Shown here one piece after another: positions 17,046-26,313 of a stretch of DNA of 64,000 bases. Position 1 is the stretch's first letter. Every line of letters starts with the position of its first letter. The DNA comes from Cellvibrio sp. OA-2007 (GTDB lineage Bacteria > Pseudomonadota > Gammaproteobacteria > Pseudomonadales > Cellvibrionaceae). Where the stretch lies: the NCBI RefSeq assembly GCF_000953825.1, contig NZ_BBUL01000088.1, positions 62,001 through 126,000 on the forward strand. The letters run 5' to 3'. The translations under genes and the position numbers were made by a program. The notes beneath the pieces were generated by a model that saw only the letters and a list, made by a program, of their open reading frames with translations, did not search any database and was not told where the DNA came from.

Positions 17046-19151
17046 ATGACGACTACCGATACTATCCGACTCCTGATTTTGAATAATCAACGCTCCGAAG
17101 CCGAGCGTTTGATCAGCATGCTGCACGCCTCCGGCCACCCTTGCCGCGCGCAACATGTCGAGAGTGAAGAAGCACTCGTTAAACTGCTGCAGGAGCAGAG
17201 CTGGGATTTGTTGATTGGCCATTACGACACCAGCTCACCCACACCACAGACAGCGATCAAACAAATTCGCCGACTCAATAAAGATGTACCGGTTATCCTG
17301 CTCTACGATGTGGACGGAGAAAGCAGCCCTTTTGCCGTAATTGAAGGCCTGCGCATGGGCGCAACCGATGTGGTTGATCTGGATAACGACCAGCATTTAT
17401 TGCTCGTCATAGACCGCGAACTGGGCAACCGCGAACAGCGTCAGGCGCGCCGTAATACCGACCGCCGCTTTCGCGAAGCCGAGCGCCGCAGCCAACAATT
17501 GCTCGACAGCTCGCGCGATGCGATCGCTTTTATTCAGGATGGCCTGTATCTCTACGCCAATGAATCCTTTGCGGAACTGTTTGGCTATCAAGACAAAGAC
17601 GATATAGAAGCCATGCCGATTATGGATATGGTGGCCGATAAAGATCAGGCCCGTTTGAAGAACTTCCTGAAAGATTTCACCTTCAAAGGTGATGAGGCCG
17701 AATCCAGCACTCTCGGTTTTGCCGGCATCACCAAAGACGACAAAGAAACCCATATAGATTTGGAAGTATCACTTGTCACTTACGACGAAGAGCCCTGCAT
17801 CCAATTCCTTGCCCGCGCCTCGATGAATTCGGCCAACAATGCCAATAACGAGGAGCTGGAAGCCCAGCTTAAACAAATTAAATGGCAGGACTTAGTTACC
17901 GGCACCTACAACCGTCAATACCTGCTAAATCAGCTCGACCACATCATCGACACTGTGGATGAAAAACAGTACTACTGCCTCTTTTATATTGAGTTGGATA
18001 ACTTTAGCGGGCGCGTAAAAGATACCTTCGGCGTTGCCGGTGCCGATCTGGCGCTGATTGATATAGCCACCCTGCTGCGCGCCAAAGCCAATACCAGCGA
18101 CACCATTGCGCGCTTGGGCGATTCTACCTTTGCCATTATTTCACCCAATGTGAAAGCCGATGCGGCGGTCAACCGCGCCACACAGCTCTGCAAAGATTTG
18201 GAAGGTCATATTATCGAGATAGATCACAAAACCCTGCAGATCACCTGCAGCATTGGTATCTCGCTAATCAACGAAACCACCACCAGCACCAACACAGTCA
18301 TTGAACAAGCGCGAACCGCGATGCTCAAGGTACATGCAGAGAATGGCAACAATGCCATGCTGTTTGAACCTGAAACACCCAAGATAGACCTTAAAATTGA
18401 CGTTGCCGCAGCCATTCAACACGCATTGGATAACGACCGTTTCCGGCTCTTGTTCCAGCCAATTATCAGCCTGCGCGGCTCCGACGAGGAATACTACGAA
18501 GTCTACTTGCGCATGATGGATGAGCAGGGCAACGAAATTTCCCCCAATCACTTTTTGGAGGCAGCTTCGAACATGAGTGCCTGCACCAAAATCGACCGCT
18601 GGGTGATTTTGGAGTCCATCAAGATGCTGTCGCAACATCGCGCCAAGGGCAATAAAACCAAACTGATTGTCAATATTGGGCGCCAATCCTTGTGCGATGA
18701 ATCGCTCATTCCCTGGCTTGCCGTTGCATTTAAAGCCGCCAAGTTGAGCGCCGATTCGATTGTATTCCAGGCTCAGGAAATTGACGTCACCAATCATTTG
18801 AATGCTGCTAAACACTTTTCCGAAGGCTTGGGCAAGCTCAAAACCAGTTTTGCGATTAGCAACTTTGGCTGCTCATTGAACCCGTTCAACACCCTAGCCC
18901 ATGTACCAGCCAATATGATCAAGGTCGATGGTTCCTTCACTACCGACATTCAAAATAACAATGAAAGCCCCGAAACGCTGATTCAGTTAATTGAAAAGCT
19001 AAACGGCGAAAACAAAATCACGCTGGTGCCGTTTGTAGAGAATGCGAGCGTGCTTTCCACCCTCTGGCAAGCGGGCGCTCACTATATTCAAGGCCACTAT
19101 TTGCAAGAGCCAAGCCACGGAATGACGTACGACTTTAATATGGAAAGCTAG
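17046..19151 (+). CDS. fimX: FimX-like response-regulator/PAS/GGDEF/EAL protein
   Basis: 701 residues, close to the length of Pseudomonas FimX. Order: receiver-like domain (about 8-125), PAS domain (about 155-260), degenerate GGDEF domain (about 285-435, GDSTF in place of GGDEF), then a degenerate EAL domain (about 450-695, E-V-Y in place of E-A-L, and NFGCSLNP instead of DDFGTGYS). Both enzymatic centres are therefore probably dead, as in FimX, where the EAL domain is a cyclic di-GMP receptor controlling type IV pilus assembly at the pole. A hairpin just after the stop may end transcription. The neighbouring PilZ-like gene supports a cyclic di-GMP role. Confidence 0.88.
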   Translation: MTTTDTIRLLILNNQRSEAERLISMLHASGHPCRAQHVESEEALVKLLQEQSWDLLIGHYDTSSPTPQTAIKQIRRLNKDVPVILLYDVDGESSPFAVIEGLRMGATDVVDLDNDQHLLLVIDRELGNREQRQARRNTDRRFREAERRSQQLLDSSRDAIAFIQDGLYLYANESFAELFGYQDKDDIEAMPIMDMVADKDQARLKNFLKDFTFKGDEAESSTLGFAGITKDDKETHIDLEVSLVTYDEEPCIQFLARASMNSANNANNEELEAQLKQIKWQDLVTGTYNRQYLLNQLDHIIDTVDEKQYYCLFYIELDNFSGRVKDTFGVAGADLALIDIATLLRAKANTSDTIARLGDSTFAIISPNVKADAAVNRATQLCKDLEGHIIEIDHKTLQITCSIGISLINETTTSTNTVIEQARTAMLKVHAENGNNAMLFEPETPKIDLKIDVAAAIQHALDNDRFRLLFQPIISLRGSDEEYYEVYLRMMDEQGNEISPNHFLEAASNMSACTKIDRWVILESIKMLSQHRAKGNKTKLIVNIGRQSLCDESLIPWLAVAFKAAKLSADSIVFQAQEIDVTNHLNAAKHFSEGLGKLKTSFAISNFGCSLNPFNTLAHVPANMIKVDGSFTTDIQNNNESPETLIQLIEKLNGENKITLVPFVENASVLSTLWQAGAHYIQGHYLQEPSHGMTYDFNMES

Positions 19152-19156
19152 TCCAG

Positions 19157-19179
19157 AGGTGCGGAAACCTTCCGCACCT
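19157..19179 (+). terminator. Hairpin after fimX
   Basis: AGGTGCGGAA and TTCCGCACCT form a perfect 10-bp stem with a 3-nt loop, 5 bp after the fimX stop. There is no strong T run, so it may act as an mRNA stabiliser as much as a terminator. Confidence 0.6.
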
Positions 19180-19666
19180 GGTACGAATTTCCCTCCAGCC
19201 GGGTGCGCAAGTTCGACTTTCAAACGCACCAGCACCCGTTTCGTGCATAGATCACAAAAAGTCTTTTCCCGGTTTTTTTATGCTTACTTTTTCCCTTTAA
19301 AACCAATAACATAAATACAAACATCACTACAAAATAAGATGTTATCAACCACGCTTAGCCTCTAAATGAACGTCGATTTAACAAAAAATATAAGATAAAA
19401 ACGAATATTGCCACGCTGAGATGGCAGTTAAATCTACCTCCGAGAACTCGCCAAACCCGATCCATTTGCATCGATAGCATTGCCTATTTCGATCTGGCTA
19501 CTGCTATGCCATGCATTCAGGGTCACCTCCAACAACACGCTTTAGTAACGGGCTTTTTTGTGTCTGGGCTTAATTAACAATAATGCCCGACGCGCTGGTA
19601 TATCTGGTGCCTTGCTGCCCGTGAGGAAGCTGCCGAGCAATCGGCATTCATCTTTGAGGAAGAACT
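19180..19666 (+). other. Leader/promoter region of the cellulose-binding redox locus
   Basis: About 490 bp without a gene. AT-rich from 19260 to 19400. I looked for a cyclic di-GMP riboswitch and CRP sites and found no convincing match. GAGGAA lies 6 bp before the ATG at 19667. Confidence 0.4.
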
Positions 19667-20737
19667 ATGCGTCGCTTTAACGCCTCAGCGACAGCTCCTC
19701 GCCCAGCAGGTGCGCTGACCCGCTCCCTCTGTGCGCTTGGACTGTCACTCGCTCTCTCCGCAGTGTCTCTCCAGACCCAAGCCGCCTGCCAATATCAGGT
19801 AACCGGTCAGTGGGGCACAGGCTTTACCGCCACGGTTAAACTCACCAATGAAGGCACCGCTGCCGTCAGCAGTTGGAATCTGGATTGGCAGTATGCAGGC
19901 GACAACCGCATCACTGGCGGCTATGACGCCGTATTTAGCGGCACCAATCCCTATACCGTTAAAAACGCCAGCTGGAATGGCACGCTGCAACCCGGCCAAA
20001 GCCTGACCTTTGGTTTTCAGGGGACAAAAGGGGCAGCCGCCGCAGAAGTTCCGACACTGACCGGCAACCTGTGTGGCACTACAACTGCCTCATCGGCCAG
20101 CTCCACTGTCACGTCGGCCAGTAGCTCTTCGCGCTCCAGCAGCTCAAGCTCGCTAATACCAAGCAGCAGCTCAGCGCCTAGCTCCGTATCTTCGTCTTCA
20201 TCCTCCAGTGCTCCGGCACCCTGGACACTGAACACCACCGACTCTTACCTCAACTTCGCCACCATTAAAAATACCCACACGCTGGAAGCACATCACTTCA
20301 CCACCATCAGTGGCGATATCAACAGCGCCGGTGTGGCTACCTTGAACATCGATCTGAACAGCGTCAACACCGGAGTTGCACTGCGCGATCAACGTATGCG
20401 CGACCTGCTGTTTGAAACCGCCAGCTACCCCAGCGCGATTGTCACCGTCGCCGTGCCTGCCAACCTGATCAGCAGCCTGGCGATTGGCCAAAGCGCAGCA
20501 ACCGATATTTCGGCCAGCCTCAATCTGCATGGTGTAACTGGTGCCATCACCACCAAAGTCTCGGTGCAGAAGCTATCTGCCTCCCGCGTGCTCGTGCAAA
20601 GCATCGCGCCAGTGCTTATTAAAGCTGGCGATTACTCGCTCACCAATGGTGTTGAAGCCCTCCGCGCGGCAGTGGGAATTGCCTCGATTAGTGTCGCCGT
20701 TCCGGTGGACTTTGCGCTCGTCTTTGACGCCCGTTAA
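19667..20737 (+). CDS. Secreted cellulose-binding (CBM2) YceI-domain protein, Cbp2E-like
   Basis: 356 residues. A signal peptide (1 to about 39) precedes a family-2 cellulose-binding module (about 40-135; conserved Trp residues in SSWNLDWQY and NASWNGTLQPGQ, one Cys near each end). A serine-rich linker (about 140-180) leads to a YceI domain (about 185-354: SYLNFATIKNTHTLEAHHF...). YceI domains form a lipocalin-like barrel that binds isoprenoid quinones. The architecture matches Cellvibrio japonicus Cbp2E, linked to redox support of cellulose degradation by lytic polysaccharide monooxygenases. It lies 27 bp upstream of the Cbp2D-like gene. Confidence 0.88.
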   Translation: MRRFNASATAPRPAGALTRSLCALGLSLALSAVSLQTQAACQYQVTGQWGTGFTATVKLTNEGTAAVSSWNLDWQYAGDNRITGGYDAVFSGTNPYTVKNASWNGTLQPGQSLTFGFQGTKGAAAAEVPTLTGNLCGTTTASSASSTVTSASSSSRSSSSSSLIPSSSSAPSSVSSSSSSSAPAPWTLNTTDSYLNFATIKNTHTLEAHHFTTISGDINSAGVATLNIDLNSVNTGVALRDQRMRDLLFETASYPSAIVTVAVPANLISSLAIGQSAATDISASLNLHGVTGAITTKVSVQKLSASRVLVQSIAPVLIKAGDYSLTNGVEALRAAVGIASISVAVPVDFALVFDAR

Positions 20738-20764
20738 TTGGATGAAGCATAGAGAGAAACTATT

Positions 20765-23700
20765 ATGAAAAAATTATTGCAACTGTCGCTGCTGTCCACC
20801 GGGATCGCCTTCGGGCTTATCGCCCCGGGCACTGCTCTGGCGCAAGGCGCCTGTAGTGTAAATTTCCAAACTGAAAATAACTGGGGTGCAGGCGCCCAGT
20901 ACAAAGTCACCCTCACCAATACCAGCGCCGCCAAAACCAGCTGGGAACTCTGCTGGACCTATGCCGGTAGCGATACTGTGTCGCAACTGTGGGAGGGTAC
21001 TTACACCCAAACCGGTAAAAATGTGTGTGTGAAAAATGTCGGTTACAACGGCAATTTAGCCACTAACGGCAGCGTCGCGTTTGGCTTGATTACCACCAAT
21101 CCCGGCACCACACCTACCGAGTTCACCCTGAACGGTGCCGCCTGTGGCGGTGTCTCTAACAGTAGCTCCAGCGCACCAAGCAGCGCCTCGTCGATTAGCA
21201 GTAGCAGCAGTAGCGCTCCTGCGGCAGCGGCTCGCTGGTTGCTCGATGGCACTGCTTCAACACTGCACTTTGTAACTGTGAAAAAGAGTACTGCCGGGGT
21301 GGAAACACCGGAGAACATGACCTTTACCCAGCTGCAAGGCACGGTCGCAACCAGTGGTCAGGCAACACTGAGCATTCCACTGGCTAGCATCAGCACGGGC
21401 GTGGATATCCGCAATACACGCATGCAGAGCCTGTTGTTTGAGTCCGGCTTTTTGCCCAGCCTGCACTTCACCACTCAACTCGATTTGGCCGCGATTGATG
21501 CCATGGCCGTTGGTAGCACCAGTGTGCAGAGTTTGACTGGCAACCTGGTATTGCACGCGATAGTCAAGCCAGTGTCATTTGATGCGCTGATCGTAAAACA
21601 CGCCAGCAACCGCGTCAGTTTCTCGCCACGCAAACCTATCGCAATCAACTCTACCGATTTCGATATGAATGCCGGTGTAGAAGCCCTGCGCGCAGTGGCG
21701 GGTTTGTCTACCATCAGCGAGAGAGTCCCGGTCTACTTCAAGATGTTCCTGACCCGCGACAACCCGACCAATACTCCTGCTATCGCTCTCGCCGCTGCAC
21801 CTAATGCAGCCCTTGGCCTGAGCGGCAGCATGAGTAACACCACCGGTGTAGCCAGCCTTAACTGGGTCGATGCGAGCAGCAACGAAAGCGGCTTTTTGGT
21901 ACGCCGTAAAGGCGCCGATGGCCGCTGGGTAACCGCAACCGGTACCGCAGCCAACACAGTCAGCTACCTCGACAGCCTGACTGTAGCAGGCAGCTATGAC
22001 TACAAAGTGATCAGCTATACCGACAGTATTCCAGCTGCGGCTACCACCCCGATTAGCTTGACCTTTGAACCCACCACCGGCTCATCGGCCAGCAGTATCT
22101 CAAGCTCATCCGTAACCTCTACCAGCGCTTCAAGTAAAAGCTCAGCGTCACTCAGCTCTGGCAGTTCCAGCAGCGTTGGCCCAGGCAACTCAGCCCGCGG
22201 TGAAATAGTGTGGAGAGAACAATGTGCTGGTTGTCACGGCACCCGCATGACGGTGAGCCTCACGAAATACCCCGAGAACTCCACCGCCTTGCAAACCTAC
22301 ATCGCCGGCAACATGCCCGCGAGCAACCCAAGCGCTTGTGTTGGCCAATGTGCCGCCGATGCAGCTGCCTTGATTATTGCGTGGACCAAGTCACCAAGCG
22401 GTCAGCCAGTGAATGATGCCAACGCATTTGCCTGTACCAGCACGACTGCCCAACCGGGCAAACGCACCTTGCGCTTGTTAACCCGCGCGGAATACCAGCG
22501 CTCGGTTGGCGATTTAGTGGGCTATACCGACGATGTTATTTCACGCCTGCCAGATGACGCCATTTCCGGTGCCTTCCAAAACAACAACGATTTGTTTGTT
22601 GATGCAGGTCGTTACTCCAACTACGTTGCAACTGCCGAGCGTATCGCTGAATCCGTTGCCACTCGTTGGAACTCAGTATTGGCTTGTACACCTTCAACAG
22701 CTTGTGCAGATAAGTTGGTAAGTGATTTGGCGCCACGTATTTTCCGTCGCCCATTGACCGCTACCGAACAAACCAGCTACCAAGCGCTAGCGCGCGGCAC
22801 CACCGGTGGCCGCACCGTGGCAGAAGGCATGACAGTTGCGTTGGCGACTATGTTGTCAGCGCCTCAATACCTGTATCGCTCGGAAGTGGGTGATTTAACC
22901 AGCGGCACCACCTACAAGTTAAATGGCTACGAGATGGCAACCTATCTGAGTTATACCTTCACCGGTACGACTCCGAATGCGACCCTGATGGCAGCAGCGG
23001 CAAACGGCAATTTGAATACGGTTGCCGGTGTACGCCAACAAGCCGCTACCCTGCTGAACTCAGCCACTACCAAAATATTGCTGGGCCAGCTAGTGAACCG
23101 TTGGTTGGGAACAGAAACTCTGCCAACCCAAGCCAAAGTAGGCGTAGCCAATTTTGCCACCTTGGCAAACGACATGAAGGCCGAGCTGAGCAAAAACTTC
23201 TCTGCCGCCATGCTGGAGCCAAGCTCTACCTTTGCGACCCTGTACAACCCCACCTTCACTCACGTGAATCAGCGTTTGGCCTCCCACTATGGTCTGGCTT
23301 ACAGCGGCACAGCGGACGCCGATGGCTTTGTGCGCGTCAACACCAGTGACCGCGGCGGTATCTTAACCTCGGGGGCATTTATGTCGCGCTATGCGCGGGA
23401 TAACGATGCCAACCTGGTGACTCGTGCGGTAGCCGTGCGTCGCAAGATGATGTGTCAGGACATTCCTGAGCCACCATCAGGCACCTCGTTGGATCGCGAT
23501 GCATTAGGTGCAGCGCACGCCGCGTTCCTGGCTGCGCCAACCACCACTGAGCGTATGGCGGTGGCGAAGATTACCGAAAATCAACCTTGCTCCAACTGTC
23601 ACCTGGAAATCATCAACCCATTGGGTGGTGGTATGGAGAACTTCGATGCAACCGGCCGAGTTCGCTCTACCGATTTGCGCGGAAACCCGATTGATGCGCG

Positions 23701-24079
23701 AGCGACTTTCTTCTCGCCCTATCAAAAACTGCAATTCGCCAACGACCCGAATCGGGTGATTTATTCACCTGAAATCAGCTTTAACGGCGCCAAAGATCTG
23801 GCTCGCCTGATGGTTGAACAACCACTGGTATCCCAGCAGGCGAAAACCTGTTTGGCGACCCAACTGGTTAGCTTCAGCAGCGGTGTAGCGACTACTTTCC
23901 TGATCGACCGGGACGCGACTCGTGAAGTGCCCTACAACATGTCACTCGAAGAGCGCAGTGCTTATCGCTGCAATATCGAGAAGCTGACCAATGTGCTGAA
24001 CACTAGCGGCCCACGCGCGATGCTGCAGGAAATTCCGGCATTGGATTCAGTGATCTACCGGCAGGAGTGGGCGCGCTAA
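20765..24079 (+). CDS. Secreted CBM2-YceI-cytochrome c-DUF1592/1588/1585 protein, Cbp2D-like
   Basis: 1104 residues. Order: signal peptide (1-26), CBM2 (about 27-125), Ser linker, YceI (about 155-330), fibronectin-like domain (about 345-435), Ser linker, cytochrome c domain with CAGCH (about 486), then a long region resembling the planctomycete-type DUF1587/1595/1592/1588/1585 set (EYQRSVGDLVGY, RIFRRPLTATEQ, LSAPQYLYRSEVG, RGGILTSGAFMSRYA). A second CxxCH (CSNCH, about 942) sits in the DUF1588/1585 part. A cellulose-anchored electron carrier taking electrons from quinone to heme fits Cbp2D of C. japonicus; the chemistry of the DUF region is unknown. Confidence 0.87.
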   Translation: MKKLLQLSLLSTGIAFGLIAPGTALAQGACSVNFQTENNWGAGAQYKVTLTNTSAAKTSWELCWTYAGSDTVSQLWEGTYTQTGKNVCVKNVGYNGNLATNGSVAFGLITTNPGTTPTEFTLNGAACGGVSNSSSSAPSSASSISSSSSSAPAAAARWLLDGTASTLHFVTVKKSTAGVETPENMTFTQLQGTVATSGQATLSIPLASISTGVDIRNTRMQSLLFESGFLPSLHFTTQLDLAAIDAMAVGSTSVQSLTGNLVLHAIVKPVSFDALIVKHASNRVSFSPRKPIAINSTDFDMNAGVEALRAVAGLSTISERVPVYFKMFLTRDNPTNTPAIALAAAPNAALGLSGSMSNTTGVASLNWVDASSNESGFLVRRKGADGRWVTATGTAANTVSYLDSLTVAGSYDYKVISYTDSIPAAATTPISLTFEPTTGSSASSISSSSVTSTSASSKSSASLSSGSSSSVGPGNSARGEIVWREQCAGCHGTRMTVSLTKYPENSTALQTYIAGNMPASNPSACVGQCAADAAALIIAWTKSPSGQPVNDANAFACTSTTAQPGKRTLRLLTRAEYQRSVGDLVGYTDDVISRLPDDAISGAFQNNNDLFVDAGRYSNYVATAERIAESVATRWNSVLACTPSTACADKLVSDLAPRIFRRPLTATEQTSYQALARGTTGGRTVAEGMTVALATMLSAPQYLYRSEVGDLTSGTTYKLNGYEMATYLSYTFTGTTPNATLMAAAANGNLNTVAGVRQQAATLLNSATTKILLGQLVNRWLGTETLPTQAKVGVANFATLANDMKAELSKNFSAAMLEPSSTFATLYNPTFTHVNQRLASHYGLAYSGTADADGFVRVNTSDRGGILTSGAFMSRYARDNDANLVTRAVAVRRKMMCQDIPEPPSGTSLDRDALGAAHAAFLAAPTTTERMAVAKITENQPCSNCHLEIINPLGGGMENFDATGRVRSTDLRGNPIDARATFFSPYQKLQFANDPNRVIYSPEISFNGAKDLARLMVEQPLVSQQAKTCLATQLVSFSSGVATTFLIDRDATREVPYNMSLEERSAYRCNIEKLTNVLNTSGPRAMLQEIPALDSVIYRQEWAR

Positions 24080-24121
24080 GGCGCGCTCCATTCTCCCAGT
24101 TAACGAATTGGAGTCAAAAAA

Positions 24122-25378
24122 ATGAGATCTAAAGATTGTTTTGATCAAGAGCGCCGGAACTTCCTGCGTGTTGTACAACGCTCGGGTATCGCCATGGGCA
24201 CCATTCAAGCGTCCAGCCTGCTCGCCGGTGTGATGATGGCGCGGGTAGCAGAAGCGCAATCCGGAACCGCCACCAAACACGTTTCGGTGTTTATGCCCGG
24301 CGGCTGCACCCCTGCCAAATGGGTTCCAACAGGCGCCACCTTACCCATCCAATCTGCGCCGCTGCAGAGCCATTATTCTGCTGGTCGGGTTGCCTTAATC
24401 TCCAACGCCACCATGTTCCAGGGCGGCCATGGGGTGATGTTTTGTCGCTTCAATGAAGCGAATCCATGGGGTAAACAGAGCATCGACGTCAACCTCGGCA
24501 AGGTATTGAGTGCTAACTCAAACTCACCGGTTAAGTGGCTAAACCTGGGTACTACCGGCGGATCTGAATTGTCGCGCGACAGCGCAGGCATTCCGACTAT
24601 CACTAGCCCCGCAGCTGCATTGGATATTTTGTTTGCGGGTGGCGGTGGCGGCACGGGTACCGGTACTGTTCCACCGCGTAAATCATTGGTCGATTACCAC
24701 GCAACTGCGATCAATGATTTGAAAGCTAAATTGGGCCAGCACGAGTTGCAAAAACTGGATAGTCATTTAAGTGCGATTAGAGAGTTAGAGTCCAAGATCG
24801 TCACTACCGGTGGCAGTACTGGTTCCTGTCCGCGCCCACCCGAGAGTGCGGTAGTTGGCTTTGATGCGACATCGCGGGTGATGAGTGAAATCGCCGTACT
24901 GGCATTGAAATGTAACCTGACCTCGTCGGTATCTCTGGCCTTTGGCGATGACCAACATAACCACGTGCTTGATGGCGCCATGATCGTTGACACCACCGGT
25001 GCTCATCGCCCACGTCCATCACACGACTCACACCACAACCAGGGCAATCCCAACTACGCGGGTTACTACGATAACGACGTGCGCTACTACATGTCGCTGA
25101 CTGCGCAGTTGCTGGATAAGTTGCAGGCGGAAAATCTGTTGACCTCTACCATAGTCACCCAGGTATCAGACATGGGTAACGTAGATGCACACAGCGGCAG
25201 CAACTGTCCAATGCTGGTGGCGGGTGCTGGAGTTAAAGGCGGCAAAGTCGTTAATGCCGGTGGCGCTGGTCAAACGGCACTGTTCCAAACCGTTGGTTTA
25301 GCGCTGCAAGCAAATCAGGGCGCAAATGGAAGTTTGTACCGCAGCTGGGGTTCACAAACTATTGCTGGGATATTTTAG
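24122..25378 (+). CDS. DUF1552 family exported protein
   Basis: 418 residues. The N-terminus has a twin-arginine-like signal (RRNFLRVV, then a hydrophobic stretch ending AEAQ), suggesting export in folded form, possibly with a cofactor. The body matches DUF1552 (HVSVFMPGGCTPAKW, NATMFQGGHG, DDQHNHVLDGAM, VTQVSDMGNVDAHSGSNCPMLVAG). It has many histidines that could bind metal. Proteins of this family are commonly encoded next to DUF1592/1588 proteins, as here (42 bp after that gene). Function unknown; a partner of the upstream cytochrome protein is the simplest reading. Confidence 0.85.
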   Translation: MRSKDCFDQERRNFLRVVQRSGIAMGTIQASSLLAGVMMARVAEAQSGTATKHVSVFMPGGCTPAKWVPTGATLPIQSAPLQSHYSAGRVALISNATMFQGGHGVMFCRFNEANPWGKQSIDVNLGKVLSANSNSPVKWLNLGTTGGSELSRDSAGIPTITSPAAALDILFAGGGGGTGTGTVPPRKSLVDYHATAINDLKAKLGQHELQKLDSHLSAIRELESKIVTTGGSTGSCPRPPESAVVGFDATSRVMSEIAVLALKCNLTSSVSLAFGDDQHNHVLDGAMIVDTTGAHRPRPSHDSHHNQGNPNYAGYYDNDVRYYMSLTAQLLDKLQAENLLTSTIVTQVSDMGNVDAHSGSNCPMLVAGAGVKGGKVVNAGGAGQTALFQTVGLALQANQGANGSLYRSWGSQTIAGIF

Positions 25379-25442
25379 TAGCTGGAGTTAAGCGCATAAA
25401 AAACCCGGCGCAAACCTACTGCCAGTCAGATAAGTAAATCAT

Positions 25443-25512
25443 CGTCACTCCCGCTCGCGGGAGTCCAGTTTTAGATCTTGAAACCTATGGATCCCCGCTC
25501 GCGGGGATGACG
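25443..25512. repeat. Dispersed double-hairpin repeat, copy A
   Basis: A 70-bp element beginning CGTCACTCCCGC and ending GCGGGGATGACG. Each end folds on itself (ACTCCCGC-TC-GCGGGAGT and ATCCCCGC-TC-GCGGGGAT), joined by an AT-rich middle containing AGATCTTG. Copies B (31237-31312) and C (37918-37987) are in inverted orientation. A mobile REP/MITE-like intergenic element is likely. Confidence 0.85.
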
Positions 25513-25631
25513 CTCTGATAAATATATTTTGCTTAACTGAAGAGCATGACGGTGTACGCCGGGCTTTCTCTCCCGCGCTGCGATGCTACACAAAAAACTA
25601 AAAAATTCGCTTTCAAAAAAAGGTTTCTATT

Positions 25632-26231
25632 ATGAAAACTTTAATCGTCTACGCTCATTTACTTGCCGCTTGTGTTGCTATCGGTATTTTGCTGATACAG
25701 GATTTAGCCTTGGCTAAAACGCGCGGAAAGGCACTTCCGGCAGCGGCGATCAAAGACCTGACCAAATCAGCCAGCATTATGTTTATTGCGTTGATCGCGC
25801 TGTGGATTAGCGGACTCTCATTAGTGCTGATCGGCTATTTAGATAACCCGGCGCAGTATTTAATGAACGAAAAACTCTGGGCCAAATTTACCGTAGTAGC
25901 GGTATTAACATTGAATGGTATTGCACTGCATTATTTCAGTTTCCCCCGCGTTACCTGCGCACGCGGATTCTTGTCGGTACCGGGTTTTGAACAAATATTG
26001 GTAGTCTTAACCGGTGCAATTTCATCTGTATCCTGGCTGTTCGCCTGCTATCTCGGCATTGCGCGCCCATGGAATTACACCGCAGATTACAGCTACATCA
26101 TGTTCATCTACAGCGGTTTGCTTATCTGCGCCATTATCGTCGCCGGAGAAGCCCTGCGCTCCATGCGCCGCGACGACTCTCCCCTACTTACCGAACAGGC
26201 GTCATTAAATCGCCCGCAAAAATGTGAGTAA
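25632..26231 (+). CDS. Four-helix inner-membrane protein, paralogue of the 40586-41149 protein
   Basis: 199 residues with four to five membrane helices and a short polar tail. A histidine in the first helix (VYAHLLAA) and another before LHYFSFP could ligate heme. Strongly similar to the protein at 40586-41149, with shared runs such as EKLWAKF/QKLWAKF, LTLNG and ACYLGIARPWN. I cannot name the family securely (DUF2214 or CopD-like are candidates). It follows the Cbp2D/DUF1552 genes in the same direction, 253 bp away with repeat copy A in between, so a link to the redox locus is possible but not shown. Confidence 0.75.
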   Translation: MKTLIVYAHLLAACVAIGILLIQDLALAKTRGKALPAAAIKDLTKSASIMFIALIALWISGLSLVLIGYLDNPAQYLMNEKLWAKFTVVAVLTLNGIALHYFSFPRVTCARGFLSVPGFEQILVVLTGAISSVSWLFACYLGIARPWNYTADYSYIMFIYSGLLICAIIVAGEALRSMRRDDSPLLTEQASLNRPQKCE

Positions 26232-26284
26232 TTATTATTAAATAATCGGCAGGGAAAAATAACGCTGAATAGCAAATGAACTTT

Positions 26285-26313
26285 AAGCGAACACCGGCGG
26301 GGTTCGCTTTTTT
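26285..26313 (+). terminator. Terminator after the four-helix membrane protein gene
   Basis: AAGCGAAC and GTTCGCTT with a 9-nt loop followed by a T run. It reaches the stop codon of the convergent GGDEF-EAL gene (26312). Confidence 0.82.

Noticed and set aside
19180-19666. Possible cyclic di-GMP riboswitch or CRP site upstream of the cellulose-binding genes
   Set aside because: I could not align the conserved riboswitch core, and the best TGTGA-like site lacks the second half in the right place.
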